DNA from: Acidobacteriota bacterium
GTDB taxonomy: Bacteria > Acidobacteriota > Blastocatellia > Pyrinomonadales > Pyrinomonadaceae
NCBI GenBank assembly: GCA_019639215.1
Contig: JAHBSH010000007.1
Span: 1 to 54,384 of the forward strand
Length of the DNA stretch: 54,384 nt
Reading direction: 5' to 3'
Under the pieces are notes generated by a model. The model saw only the letters and a list, made by a program, of their open reading frames with translations, did not search any database and had not been told where the DNA came from. Within the stretch, counting starts at the first letter, position 1. Every line of letters begins with the position of its first letter. This document shows positions 44,145 through 52,307 of this stretch, piece after piece. Both the position numbers and the translations under genes were made by a program.

Positions 44145-44193
44145 TAGCGGCAGTATATTGTTGTAGTTAGGCTTAAAAAATGATTTCAATCAT
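44145..44193 (-). promoter_or_regulatory. class II FNR/DNR-like promoter of the NO operon
   Basis: On either strand 44180-44193 holds ATGAT-N4-ATCAT, close to the FNR/DNR consensus TTGAT-N4-ATCAA. On the minus strand TATACT (44157-44152) is a -10 element, which puts the start near 44145. The box centre at 44186.5 then lies about 41.5 bases upstream, the classic position for activation by Crp/Fnr proteins. The Crp/Fnr gene is about 4 kb away at the other end of the operon. Confidence 0.75.
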
Positions 44194-44251
44194 AAACAAG
44201 CATCCTTTGAAGAAAAGTGCTGCTTATTTTTTTGATCATTCTCCGAAAATG

Positions 44252-44278
44252 AAAAAAACCGGCCAGTAAATGGCCGGT
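44252..44278 (-). terminator. intrinsic terminator of the DUF72 gene
   Basis: ACCGGCCA (44258-44265) pairs with TGGCCGGT (44271-44278) around a GTAAA loop. Read on the minus strand it is followed by seven T. It ends the DUF72 gene before the NO operon promoter, so the two units are separate. Confidence 0.92.
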
Positions 44279-44319
44279 CTGAGGTTCTGCTAAATTTAGG
44301 CAAAGAACTGAGAATCAGT

Positions 44320-45198
44320 TCAGAAAAGACTATCTCCTGCACCCGGTATCTTGAGGTCACTGCCGATCCTTGCGTTAAGAAGTTTTATGAAATGTGCAGA
44401 AAGCAGCGGCGATGCTTCTTCTACATTTTGATGAACAAAAAAGTGAAGTTCCTTTAGGCCTTTCTCTTTCCATTCGGCGATGCGTTCGACCCATTTATCC
44501 AACCGCGAATAATCTGACTCGTGATTTGCTCCTACGTACCGTACAAAAGCTTTCGGCGTCGTAAGCCGCATGTGCATCAGATCGCGACGGCCTGCGGTAT
44601 CGACCAGCACATTCGTTATGCCGTTCTCTTCTAAAAGTGAGTATGTCTTTGCAGAAACTTCCGGGTTATTGAACCAATCCGTATGACGAAATTCTATTGC
44701 GACAGGCGTGTCATATTTCCAGTCCGTTATAAATCTCTTTACCTGATCAAAATCCTTTGGGGCGAAATTATTATGCAGCTGTAAAAAAGGCATTCCCAGT
44801 TTCTCTTTTAACAGAGAGAATCTGGATATGTTGTTTTCGACCGCTTCTTCAACATCACGCAGCCTCTTGTAATGCGAAATGGTCTGTTCAAACTTAGGGA
44901 AGAACCGGAAGCCTTCGGGCACGGTTTCGTACCATTTTTCAAAGGTAGAAGCAGGAAACAGTCTATAGAAAGTTGCATTCAGTTCGATGCTGTTGAACTG
45001 AGTAGAATAATATGCAAGCTCGTCCTTTGTGCCGCGCGGATAAAAGTTCTTGAGGTCAGCCTTGTTCCATTTTGCACAGCCTACATGAACGCTCAGCCCT
45101 TTACCTTTCGCTTCTCCCAAAACTCGAGTTGTATCTGGATGATCTGGTGGAATGCTGAAGTCGATTTTTGATGGATCTTCTACTTGTCCAAATTTCAT
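44320..45198 (-). CDS. DUF72 family protein
   Basis: Encodes 292 residues, the family length. The N-terminal VHVGCAKWNKADLKNFYPRG and the FNSIELNATFYRL stretch are the hallmarks of DUF72 (YecE-like), a TIM-barrel family of unknown function. Later IEFRHTDWF and FFVHQNVEEASP agree. A possible nucleic-acid or nuclease role has been suggested for the superfamily; nothing here decides it. It ends in a strong terminator. Confidence 0.9.
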   Translation of the reverse strand: MKFGQVEDPSKIDFSIPPDHPDTTRVLGEAKGKGLSVHVGCAKWNKADLKNFYPRGTKDELAYYSTQFNSIELNATFYRLFPASTFEKWYETVPEGFRFFPKFEQTISHYKRLRDVEEAVENNISRFSLLKEKLGMPFLQLHNNFAPKDFDQVKRFITDWKYDTPVAIEFRHTDWFNNPEVSAKTYSLLEENGITNVLVDTAGRRDLMHMRLTTPKAFVRYVGANHESDYSRLDKWVERIAEWKEKGLKELHFFVHQNVEEASPLLSAHFIKLLNARIGSDLKIPGAGDSLF

Positions 45199-45331
45199 AT
45201 ATGCTCTTTTTGCTCTTGCTCAACCGTCGGTTTTGCCCATCTCCGGGGCTACTCGCATTGAACGATCTTTAAGAAAGTATCTTAACGCAGAAAGAGAAAA
45301 TATCTAACAAACGGACATATTCTTTTTGTGT

Positions 45332-45646
45332 TCAATGTCGCGATCCGATCAGATACATCACCGGCTCTTCGCCGATCACACGCGCAGAATGGTAGGTATT
45401 TGCCGGCATAAAATCACGATCACCGGCCTTTAGCAGAAATGTGCCGACACTCTGCACGGTGATCTCTAACTGGCCTGAGATTATCCAATGAGATTGAGCC
45501 TCATTGTGAAAGTGCATCCCATATTCCGTTTCTGGTTGATCGCACCACTGATAAACAGAGTAGCCTTCGCGGTCCAACACTAGCCTCATCAACGCAACTC
45601 CAGGCGTTTGGAGCTCGGCACACTGTTCCACTCTGTACTTATCCAT
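45332..45646 (-). CDS. small cupin-domain protein
   Basis: Encodes 104 residues. It has a cupin barrel: MHFHNEAQSHWIISGQLEIT with metal-type histidines, then GDRDFMPANTYHSARVIGEEP with the second motif. Both halves keep His and Glu positions, so a metal-bound cupin is likely. The substrate is unknown. It lies on the far side of a strong minus-strand terminator, so it has its own promoter or an upstream one within about 50 bases. Confidence 0.85.
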   Translation of the reverse strand: MDKYRVEQCAELQTPGVALMRLVLDREGYSVYQWCDQPETEYGMHFHNEAQSHWIISGQLEITVQSVGTFLLKAGDRDFMPANTYHSARVIGEEPVMYLIGSRH

Positions 45647-45696
45647 AATGTTTTATCCTACACTCACCACCTTAAATCATTTGAGAAAATTCCATC

Positions 45697-45727
45697 AAAA
45701 AAGAGTGCTTTCAATAAATGAAAGCAC
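45697..45727 (-). terminator. strong minus-strand terminator without adjacent gene end
   Basis: GTGCTTTCA (45705-45713) pairs perfectly with TGAAAGCAC (45719-45727) around ATAAA. Read on the minus strand it is followed by TCTTTTTT. The nearest upstream minus-strand gene (DinB) ends 350 bases away, which suggests that another transcript ends here. Confidence 0.9.
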
Positions 45728-45830
45728 CCTCGAGTGTGGGGGCAAGAGATCATCTCCCAGCTTTTCCAATTGGAAAGCACGAGAAACCTTCCGTCGAATC
45801 TCGTGACGAAGCCAGAATTGGAGGCCTCAT
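45697..45830 (-). ncRNA. candidate small structured RNA
   Basis: Read on the minus strand, this stretch has several paired elements in a row: palindrome GAGGCCTC (45821-45828), CACGAGA/TCTCGTG (45778-45784/45799-45805), palindrome TTTCCAATTGGAAA (45763-45776), GAGAT/ATCTC (45746-45750/45752-45756), and a final terminator hairpin. It fits none of the common riboswitches, SRP RNA or 6S motifs I can recall. No clear promoter was found and the 5' end is a guess. It might also be an unusual 3' end of the DinB transcript. Confidence 0.4.
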
Positions 45831-46079
45831 TACCATGACCATATAGCAGACGTAACCGAGAAAAAGTTTTTGCGTAAGAAAAAGAAAAAAAGTATTTGCC
45901 GCAGAGCAGTCATTTGGCTATCTGAACATTTCTTTTATGTGATGTTTGTTATCAGGTAAATACTTTGTTGTTTCCGAAATGCATGGAAATTTTAGAAAGC
46001 CGTGGGCATTCGTTTTCAGATGTACAAAAGCGTTTCACTTCGACCGCAATACAAAGTGATCAGTAGAAATGCAATATTA

Positions 46080-46598
46080 TTACTTCTCTTCGCGAATAAT
46101 GCGTTTGATCATCGCTATTTGGCCCCGATGATTGGATTCATGATCATTCAAGCGTTGGAGGATCTCGCGAAGACTGTGTTCGTCACTGGATCCGGGATCA
46201 CGTCGCGGAAAATATGTATCGAGGTCTTTATCTGTAAAAGATGAGAGAGTGTTGCGGGACATTGCATAGATATCATCAAGTCTTGATATCAGATAATTTG
46301 CATCAAAACCTCTGTCAACATCGTTCTCCATTGCATCGAACATGTGAGCGAATCGCATCTCTTCTTCGGTCAGGTCGCGGCGTCGTAGAACACACTGCGT
46401 CCAGTAATATTCGGCTTCGCCGATATGAAGGGCAATTGCACCGATCGAAAATATATCGGGTAATATTCGCTGAGCGATCTCAGCAGGCGTCAGATCTGAG
46501 AGAGCAGAGCTCAGTTGGCTGCGAACATAATCGCGGCCAGAGATATAGATCGAGATCTCACGAGTAAATTCAGACGACAGTTCAATTCCACGTTTCAT
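46080..46598 (-). CDS. DinB-family protein
   Basis: Encodes 172 residues from ATG 46598, which has GGAGG six bases before it; two upstream ATG codons are less well placed. The four-helix-bundle DinB fold is shown by three candidate metal-binding histidines, one in IGAIALHIGEAEYYW and two in LNDHESNHRGQIAMIKRIIR. DinB proteins are metal-dependent thiol transferases or hydrolases, often induced by damage or stress. The substrate is not known. Confidence 0.83.
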   Translation of the reverse strand: MKRGIELSSEFTREISIYISGRDYVRSQLSSALSDLTPAEIAQRILPDIFSIGAIALHIGEAEYYWTQCVLRRRDLTEEEMRFAHMFDAMENDVDRGFDANYLISRLDDIYAMSRNTLSSFTDKDLDTYFPRRDPGSSDEHSLREILQRLNDHESNHRGQIAMIKRIIREEK

Positions 46599-46657
46599 GA
46601 TCATCCTCCAAGTCGGCGTCAGCACGTTCCATACTTATACACTTTCGCGGCATGTAA

Positions 46658-46693
46658 ACAAAAGAGCCCGCATCGAGCAAATGTCGTGCGGGC
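46658..46693 (-). terminator. intrinsic terminator of the acyl-CoA dehydrogenase gene
   Basis: GCCCGCA (46666-46672) pairs with TGCGGGC (46687-46693), with an inner CGA/TCG pair. On the minus strand TCTTTTGTTT follows. It ends the dehydrogenase transcript before DinB. Confidence 0.85.
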
Positions 46694-46720
46694 ATTTTCG
46701 TCAGGAAATGTGTTTGTGCC

Positions 46721-48496
46721 TCAGAACGTGAACGTATTCGCTTCGATCATCACATCCGCTATTCTCTGTCGTGCCGAAATAGTGTTGACCGGTGAATTGT
46801 TTTTGGTAAAGCGCTTCAGCGCGACCAGGAGCGTTCGGCCTTCGTCGCCTTCGGCAATGGCAGCGATAGTGTTTTTAGCCTTTGCCTCTACTCGCTGAAT
46901 AGCGTCGTTGCAATAAACGGCCGCCATATCAACAAAACGTCCGGCGGCTTCCTCACCGTTCTTGGCTGCGATCTTTTTAGCCCGCAGAACAGCGGATTCC
47001 ATCTGGTATGCTTCCATGATCACATCAGCGCAATTGAGCAGAACTTCCTGCTGTTCGCTCAAACCCTGCATATATTTTTGTGCCGCAGTTCCCAATACCA
47101 TCAACGCAACTTTCTTTGCATTCTGGGCCAGTTTGGCTTCGGTTGCCAAGAGGCTTGTGTCCTCATCAAATGAAAGCTGCGGGTTCAATATCTCGTCCTG
47201 AAGAGCTTTTGCAGCCTGAAGAAGAGGCAGCTTGCCTTTCATCGCACGCTTCATCAACTGGCCCGGAATGAGCATTCTGTTGATCTCGTTCGTACCTTCA
47301 AAAATGCGGTTGATGCGGCTGTCACGATACGCTTTTTCCGCAGGATAATCCGCCGAATAACCGTAACCGCCAAAGACCTGCACCATCTCATCGACAACAA
47401 GATCAAGAGCTTCGCTGCAAGCGACCTTGTTTATTGAAGACTCGATGGCATATTCCTCTATCGACTGCATCTTGCGGGCATTGTCAGCACCGTCGCCGAT
47501 CAGTGCGTCTATCATTCCGACCGTTCGGTACGTGATCGATTCGGCGACCCATGTCCTTATCGCCATCTCGGCAAGCTTGTGTTTGATCGCACCAAATGAA
47601 GAGATCTTTTTGCCAAACTGTTCGCGTTCATTGGCATAGCGAACTGCTTCATGGATCGCGAGTTTTGCTCCGCCCGTGACCGAAGCCCCGAGTTTGAACC
47701 TGCCGACATTAAGGATATTGAAAGCAATCTTGGCTCCGTCACCAACGTTTCCCAGCATGTTGCTTACCGGCACTTTTGCATCAGAAAGAATGATCGGTGT
47801 TGTCGATGAAGATTTGATCCCCATTTTGTGCTCTTCGGCACCGGGACGGCAATTATCGCTGCGTTCGACCACAAATGCCGAAAACCTTTCTTTTTCGCCA
47901 TCGACCTTTGCAAACACAATAAAAACATCAGCAAAGCTGCCGTTGGTGATGAACATCTTTTCGCCGTTCAAAACATAATGCTGTCCGTCATCGGTCAGCC
48001 GAGCAACTGTTTTTGCTCCGAGAGCGTCACTGCCCGAGCCGCCTTCGGTCAGGCAATAGGCCGTCGTGATCTCACCTGAAACGATTCCCGGGATCCATCT
48101 TTTCTTTAATTCCTCAGAACCAAAATAAAGTATCGGAAGCAGCCCGATGGATGTCTGCGCTCCGAATGTCGTCCCAAAACCACCAGCGCGGCCCATCATT
48201 TCGGCAATGATCGCACCCGTCGTTTGGTCAAGGCCAAGGCCGTCGTATTCTTCGGGAATGGTCGCACCAAGCAGGCCGAGTTCGCCGCCCTTTTTCAAAA
48301 GATCTCTCGAAACATCCCAATTGTGCTTCTCCATCGCTTCGATGTTCGGGCGAACTTCGTTATCGATAAATTCGCGGCTGGTCTCGCCGATCATTTTCTG
48401 CTCGTCGCTGAAATCTTCGGGTGTAAAAATATCACCGGCCTCTTTGATCAGAAACTCGCCGCCTTTCATATATTCCTTTTCCATCTGTGCTTCCAT
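46721..48496 (-). CDS. acyl-CoA dehydrogenase, long C-terminal extension
   Basis: Encodes 591 residues, longer than the 380-residue short-chain enzymes and similar to VLCAD-like forms. It has the FAD-contact segments TAYCLTEGGSGSDALGAKT and YVLNGEKMFITNG, and the catalytic region SADYPAEKAYRDSRINRIFEGT with its Glu. The last 180 residues form a C-terminal helical domain. The enzyme opens beta-oxidation of fatty acyl-CoA. The promoter holds a FadR-type palindrome. A thiolase gene lies 1.7 kb away on the same strand. Confidence 0.95.
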   Translation of the reverse strand: MEAQMEKEYMKGGEFLIKEAGDIFTPEDFSDEQKMIGETSREFIDNEVRPNIEAMEKHNWDVSRDLLKKGGELGLLGATIPEEYDGLGLDQTTGAIIAEMMGRAGGFGTTFGAQTSIGLLPILYFGSEELKKRWIPGIVSGEITTAYCLTEGGSGSDALGAKTVARLTDDGQHYVLNGEKMFITNGSFADVFIVFAKVDGEKERFSAFVVERSDNCRPGAEEHKMGIKSSSTTPIILSDAKVPVSNMLGNVGDGAKIAFNILNVGRFKLGASVTGGAKLAIHEAVRYANEREQFGKKISSFGAIKHKLAEMAIRTWVAESITYRTVGMIDALIGDGADNARKMQSIEEYAIESSINKVACSEALDLVVDEMVQVFGGYGYSADYPAEKAYRDSRINRIFEGTNEINRMLIPGQLMKRAMKGKLPLLQAAKALQDEILNPQLSFDEDTSLLATEAKLAQNAKKVALMVLGTAAQKYMQGLSEQQEVLLNCADVIMEAYQMESAVLRAKKIAAKNGEEAAGRFVDMAAVYCNDAIQRVEAKAKNTIAAIAEGDEGRTLLVALKRFTKNNSPVNTISARQRIADVMIEANTFTF

Positions 48497-48520
48497 GTCC
48501 TCAATGTCCTCCAGGTAAGT

Positions 48521-48569
48521 TGAAGCTACTATATCACAAAATTGGAAATGAATGAATACTCATTCATTT
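48521..48569 (-). promoter_or_regulatory. acyl-CoA dehydrogenase promoter with FadR-type operator
   Basis: AAATGAATGA (48546-48555) and TCATTCATTT (48560-48569) form a perfect 10-base inverted repeat with a four-base spacer ATAC. It fits the FadR (TetR family) consensus of Bacillus, TGAATGA-N4-TCATTCA, at every base. On the minus strand TATAGT (48533-48528) is a -10 element and the operator covers the -35 region, so binding would block transcription. The regulator gene is not in the window. Confidence 0.82.
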
Positions 48570-48618
48570 TAAAAAAGCGAAAACCCCACTTTATTTTTGT
48601 CTGTTCTCTATACTGATC

Positions 48619-49122
48619 TTACTGTGTCACGTGGTCGAGTAAGTTTATCAGAACACCGGCAGTAAGCGTTTCGCTTATATTCTCGACGAACTCTCTGTTC
48701 TCGTCTTTTCGGCTGGCGATACCGTTCTTTAAAAGCACCGGGAAATAATCTAGGTCCCGAGCGCCGCGGTATGTTGAAAGGACACAGAATTCGGCGCAAA
48801 AACCTGCCATGACTATGGTGTCGACACCATATTCCTTAAGAACGGCATCAGCCTCGGTCTTGTTAAAACTGTTGCTGTAGGTCTTGTGGATCTTTATATG
48901 ACCTTCGGCCGGTTTTAACGAGTCAATGAACTCGAATGCTTCCTTGCCCGGCACCGCACCGTCTTCCTCATCCACATTGTAGACCCAAATTATCGGCAGA
49001 CCCTTTGCTTCAAAAGTTGGGATCACATAGTTAATGTACTCGGCGGCCGCGTCCATATGCGGTACAGTCAGGCCTCCGTAATATGCCTTCTGCATATCGA
49101 TGATCATAAGTGCCGGTTTCAT
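48619..49122 (-). CDS. isochorismatase-like cysteine hydrolase
   Basis: Encodes 167 residues from ATG 49122, with GAGGA at a good distance; a TTG 12 bases earlier is less likely. The catalytic triad is Asp in LMIIDMQKAYYGG, Lys in HIKIHKTYSNSF and Cys in MAGFCAEFCVLST. Members hydrolyse isochorismate, nicotinamide or other amides. A second Cys near the nucleophile is noted. The substrate is not known. Confidence 0.87.
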   Translation of the reverse strand: MKPALMIIDMQKAYYGGLTVPHMDAAAEYINYVIPTFEAKGLPIIWVYNVDEEDGAVPGKEAFEFIDSLKPAEGHIKIHKTYSNSFNKTEADAVLKEYGVDTIVMAGFCAEFCVLSTYRGARDLDYFPVLLKNGIASRKDENREFVENISETLTAGVLINLLDHVTQ

Positions 49123-49265
49123 AGATTTCCTCAACTGCTCACCAAATATATCATGAGGTCAAAACCACAGTTTTCGCTATTCTCTGCGAAGCTAACAAGG
49201 ACGAAATAAAGCGGTTCAGGAAAAAAGACCACTCAGCTTAGATCGTTCGCGGAACTTTACGGGCC

Positions 49266-49805
49266 CTATTTCGAATTTCCCTTTATTTTGGCCAGATCAT
49301 CCGCAAATGCTTTCGGCAACGTTATATCACCATCTTCCCTAAACTCTTTTGATTTACCGTCTTTTATATGCACGACATGAATAATGTCTTTGCCCGTGTC
49401 CGCAAAAAGCACATACTGATTAGAGCCGCAGTTATGTTGCTCACAGCCGGTTGCCATAACAATGTCTCCGTCTACCTTTACCGGCGACTGTGTATTCCAA
49501 TATTTTTTCATATTGTCATAGTCAGCTCCCATTAGCTTTTTCAGTCGTGTCTCTGTGGCCCTATTCTCCCAGAATTTCAGATCGCCCAGGTATTTTCCGT
49601 CAGAGGCATTAAGTTCTTCCATTCCTTCAGATTTGGGGGCCGCTTCCGCAGTTTCAGATGAGGCTGTCGGATTGACAGGCCCCGGCCCATTGTCCACGGT
49701 TGCTGGAGCGGTATTCGAACCATTGGCATTTTCCGGAGCCTCGACCGAAGAGCCGCAACCAAAGGCAACTAACGAAACAGCAAAGACAAAGAAGAGTTTT
49801 TTCAT
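49266..49805 (-). CDS. lipoprotein with Ivy-like motif
   Basis: Encodes 179 residues. The lipobox is VSLVAFGC (Cys 17), then a Pro/Ala/Asn-rich linker to about residue 60. The globular part contains TGCEQHNCGSNQYVLFADTG, which resembles the CKPHDC-G-N loop of the Ivy family of vertebrate-type lysozyme inhibitors, including the CxxHxC spacing. The preceding KYWNTQSPVKVDGDIVMATG is also family-like. Ivy proteins are periplasmic or outer-membrane and protect against lysozyme. The link rests on this motif alone. Confidence 0.65.
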   Translation of the reverse strand: MKKLFFVFAVSLVAFGCGSSVEAPENANGSNTAPATVDNGPGPVNPTASSETAEAAPKSEGMEELNASDGKYLGDLKFWENRATETRLKKLMGADYDNMKKYWNTQSPVKVDGDIVMATGCEQHNCGSNQYVLFADTGKDIIHVVHIKDGKSKEFREDGDITLPKAFADDLAKIKGNSK

Positions 49806-49954
49806 AGGTTATTCACAATAAAATATCGATTGGATCAATATTAAGAAAGGGTTAATCTCAATATGTATCGAGAAATAAATACCGAAATTCCGAATTATAC
49901 TTCTGTTCAGGTACAAAGATCTACGCCACTCTACAAGCTTTTTACAGGAGAGTT

Positions 49955-49968
49955 GCGCAGACGCAGAG
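49955..49968. repeat. CGCAGA-type dispersed repeat, left copy
   Basis: GCGCAGACGCAGAG lies one base beyond the stop of the small gene at 49970. A related copy in the opposite orientation lies at its other end (50199-50214). Confidence 0.45.
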
Positions 49969-49969
49969 T

Positions 49970-50197
49970 TTATTCTGTATCCCTGACCCGTTTGCGAGAC
50001 TTTTTCAATACTGTTGGATATGTGTCCAGAAAAGGCTCGCCTAACGCTTTTTCTAAATCACAACATAAATTCCATAGAACACGCTCTTCGGCCTGATCAA
50101 CTATTTGCAAAGTTCCTTTATCTGAAAAACTCGAGAGAAATTCAAACAAAACAATCGCTTCGTCTTTACTCAAATCTATGCGAATTTTCCCTTCCAT
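49970..50197 (-). CDS. small conserved soluble protein
   Basis: Encodes 75 residues: IRIDLSKDEAIVLFEFLSSF, then TLQIVDQAEERVLWNLCCDL and EKALGEPFLDTYPTVLKKSR. It resembles a short family of all-helical proteins with an LW..C/LE core that is scattered across bacteria; no function is known. It is 17 bases after the thiolase gene and probably shares its transcript. It has repeats at both ends. It could be a regulator or toxin-antitoxin part, but there is no direct support. Confidence 0.7.
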   Translation of the reverse strand: MEGKIRIDLSKDEAIVLFEFLSSFSDKGTLQIVDQAEERVLWNLCCDLEKALGEPFLDTYPTVLKKSRKRVRDTE

Positions 50198-50198
50198 T

Positions 50199-50214
50199 CT
50201 TTGCGTCTCTGCGG
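50199..50214. repeat. CGCAGA-type dispersed repeat, right copy
   Basis: CTTTGCGTCTCTGCGG; the other strand reads CCGCAGAGACGCAAAG. It fills almost the whole 17-base gap between the thiolase stop and the start of the next gene, and is inverted relative to the left copy (49955-49968). Confidence 0.5.
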
Positions 50215-51390
50215 TTAAATTCTCTCAAAGATCCCTGCTGCACCCATTCCGCCGCCGACGCACATTGTAACCATGCCGTATTTTCCATTGCGGCGTTTCA
50301 GTTCCTGAAGAACCGTTGCGGTCAGCTTAGCACCCGTGCAGCCAAGAGGATGACCAAGAGCAACGGCGCCGCCATTCACATTTACCTTTGAAGGATCCAT
50401 TTCCAGCACCTTCATTACCGAAAGCCCTTGTGCGGCAAAAGCTTCATTCAGTTCGATAACGTCGATCTGGTCAAGTGTAAGGCCGGCAAGTTTCAGCGCT
50501 TTTGGAATGGCATACACAGGACCGATTCCCATTTCTTCCGGCAGGCAGCCGGCGGTCGCAAACGACACGAACCGAGCCATCGGCGTCAAGCCAAGTTCTT
50601 GTGCCTTTTCAGCGGACATCACCACAGCCGCAGCCGCACCGTCTGACATCTGCGAAGAGTTTCCGGCAGTGACCGTACCTTTGGCATGGAAAGCAGGCCT
50701 TAGTTTCGCAAGACCTTCGACAGAGGTGTCGGCGCGAACCCCTTCGTCAGTATCGAAGACAGCCTCTTTGCTGCGGACACGGCCCTTTTCGTCGATCTCG
50801 TCTATACGGACGGTCATCGAAACGATCTCATCCTTGAACTTGCCTTCGGCAATAGCAGCAGCCGCCTTTTGATGAGAACGCATCGAGAATTCATCAGCCT
50901 GTTCGCGCGTGATCTCATATTTGCGGGCGAGATTTTCGGCAGTAAGGCCCATGTTCAGATAGTAATCAGGATATGTATCTGCCAGGTTCGGATTAGGACG
51001 AAATGTATTGCCGCCCATCGGGATCGCGGTCATCGACTCCAACCCGCCGGCAACTATCGCATCAGCACCACCCGTCATTATCCTTTCAGCAGCAATAGCC
51101 ATGGTCTGCAAACCGGAAGAACAATAGCGGTTTACCGTCATCGCGCTTGTTTCGACCGGCAATCCTGCCAGAACCGACGCCGTCCGAGCGACATTCATCC
51201 CCTGCGATGCCTCAGGAAAAGCACAACCCATGATCACGTCGTCGATCAGCGAGGCGTCAACCCCTGCTCTCGCCACCGCTTCCTTGATCGCAACCGCTCC
51301 CATCTCATCCGAACGGGTATTCTTCAACGTCCCTTTCGGTGCCTTTCCCACAGCCGTCCGCACGGCCGATACTATAACTGCTTCTTTCAT
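50215..51390 (-). CDS. acetyl-CoA C-acyltransferase (thiolase)
   Basis: Encodes 391 residues from ATG 51390. The nucleophile is C90 ([11 protein letters not shown]); the His is in [15 protein letters not shown], and the second Cys in [12 protein letters not shown]. The length and the motif GGLESMT fit FadA/thiolase II. It catalyses the last step of beta-oxidation or the reverse condensation. Only two bases separate it from the upstream exported-protein gene, so they are likely coupled. It is on the same strand as the acyl-CoA dehydrogenase but in a different transcript. Confidence 0.95.
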   Translation of the reverse strand: MKEAVIVSAVRTAVGKAPKGTLKNTRSDEMGAVAIKEAVARAGVDASLIDDVIMGCAFPEASQGMNVARTASVLAGLPVETSAMTVNRYCSSGLQTMAIAAERIMTGGADAIVAGGLESMTAIPMGGNTFRPNPNLADTYPDYYLNMGLTAENLARKYEITREQADEFSMRSHQKAAAAIAEGKFKDEIVSMTVRIDEIDEKGRVRSKEAVFDTDEGVRADTSVEGLAKLRPAFHAKGTVTAGNSSQMSDGAAAAVVMSAEKAQELGLTPMARFVSFATAGCLPEEMGIGPVYAIPKALKLAGLTLDQIDVIELNEAFAAQGLSVMKVLEMDPSKVNVNGGAVALGHPLGCTGAKLTATVLQELKRRNGKYGMVTMCVGGGMGAAGIFERI

Positions 51391-51392
51391 AT

Positions 51393-51947
51393 CTATTCTT
51401 GAACTCCCTGATAACATTTAGCCAAGTCTTGCGGCCTTCCCTTTGTCAATCGTAAACAATTCTTTAGCCTGGCTTCTTTCTCAAACCATTCGCCCATTAA
51501 CAATGTTAGAACCATCTTCTTATCAGCTTCTTCTACTACTTCTATTACCGAACACCCAGATTGAATGGTAAATTCCTCACGACTGTTCTTTCCAAATACG
51601 AGTTCTTTATATCTGGTTAATTCGGCTTCATAACATTCGCAGCCGAGCATTTTCAATCCGAACAGGCCGTATAAACCACCTTCTAATGTTCCGTCAGTTA
51701 TCAACTGACTAAATGCCCGGATCGCATTCTTTTCTTCAATAAGGATTTCCAGAGATGCTTCCCCGGAAGATCTTTCCGCACTGTATCCGACACCACCGAT
51801 CGCGAAACGTCTGACTTTGCTCAAGGATGAGTAAGCCTGCTTCCCTTTTTCGCTTAAGGTTGACGGATCAAAGGCATCTGCTTGAGCGAATGTCGCTGCA
51901 TGGCACAACATGATAGCCATAAGCAGAAATAGGAGGTCGTTTATCAT
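51393..51947 (-). CDS. exported protein of unknown function
   Basis: Encodes 184 residues from ATG 51947, the start that gives a signal peptide ([22 protein letters not shown]). The mature part contains [20 protein letters not shown], and several cysteines, among them [12 protein letters not shown]. No family is recognised. The cysteines may form disulfide bonds in the periplasm. It is directly upstream of the thiolase gene, two bases away. This may be accidental or may show that the two are co-transcribed. Confidence 0.7.
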   Translation of the reverse strand: MINDLLFLLMAIMLCHAATFAQADAFDPSTLSEKGKQAYSSLSKVRRFAIGGVGYSAERSSGEASLEILIEEKNAIRAFSQLITDGTLEGGLYGLFGLKMLGCECYEAELTRYKELVFGKNSREEFTIQSGCSVIEVVEEADKKMVLTLLMGEWFEKEARLKNCLRLTKGRPQDLAKCYQGVQE

Positions 51948-52010
51948 TTTATTTGTTCTCACTCCTACTATCATCGAAACCATAATGCAATGGAGCCCCC
52001 CTCTAAGATG

Positions 52011-52307
52011 TTATGCTCTTTCGACTTCATTTATCTTCTCCAAAACCCTATTCACATTCAGCATCCTCGCGGTGCCTTCGCCGCCGCTGGTGGAGCATGA
52101 AGCGAACCATCTCCATTCGGCAAGAGACAGGTTGTATTTTTCGATAGCGGCATTCTCAGGGCTTAATGCATCGCCCCAGGCTTCGTAAAATTCTGCTTTT
52201 GCGATCAGCAGATCGCCTAATGGATCGGGCTGTGACGTCGCTTCGATCATCAGCGGTTCTGCTTCTGCAAAACGGCCTGCATTGATCATTTCCTGCCAAT
52301 CGCTCAT
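52011..52307 (-). CDS. small helical protein of unknown function
   Basis: Encodes 98 residues. The first half reads like one TPR-type unit (DWQEMINAGRFAEAEPLMIE), and the second half has AAIEKYNLSLAEWRWFASCS. It may be a TPR-like binding protein. No family is recognised. Its ATG overlaps the stop of ybaK (ATGA), so the two are coupled. Confidence 0.65.
   Translation of the reverse strand: MSDWQEMINAGRFAEAEPLMIEATSQPDPLGDLLIAKAEFYEAWGDALSPENAAIEKYNLSLAEWRWFASCSTSGGEGTARMLNVNRVLEKINEVERA

Larger units (their letters stand above)
45647..46079. other. long structured spacer between cupin and DinB genes
   Basis: This 433-base spacer has no credible gene. Bases 45697-45830 hold a run of self-complementary elements that ends in a minus-strand terminator. 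The bases 45860-45898 are A-rich on the plus strand. From 45900 to 46079 there is only AT-rich sequence with a weak inverted repeat (CACTT/AAGTG near 46037-46056) that may end the DinB transcript. Confidence 0.5.

Noticed and set aside
45790-45810. Possible tRNA T-arm (GTCGAATC) in the structured spacer
   Set aside because: No acceptor stem, anticodon arm or proper TTCGA loop could be built around it on either strand.
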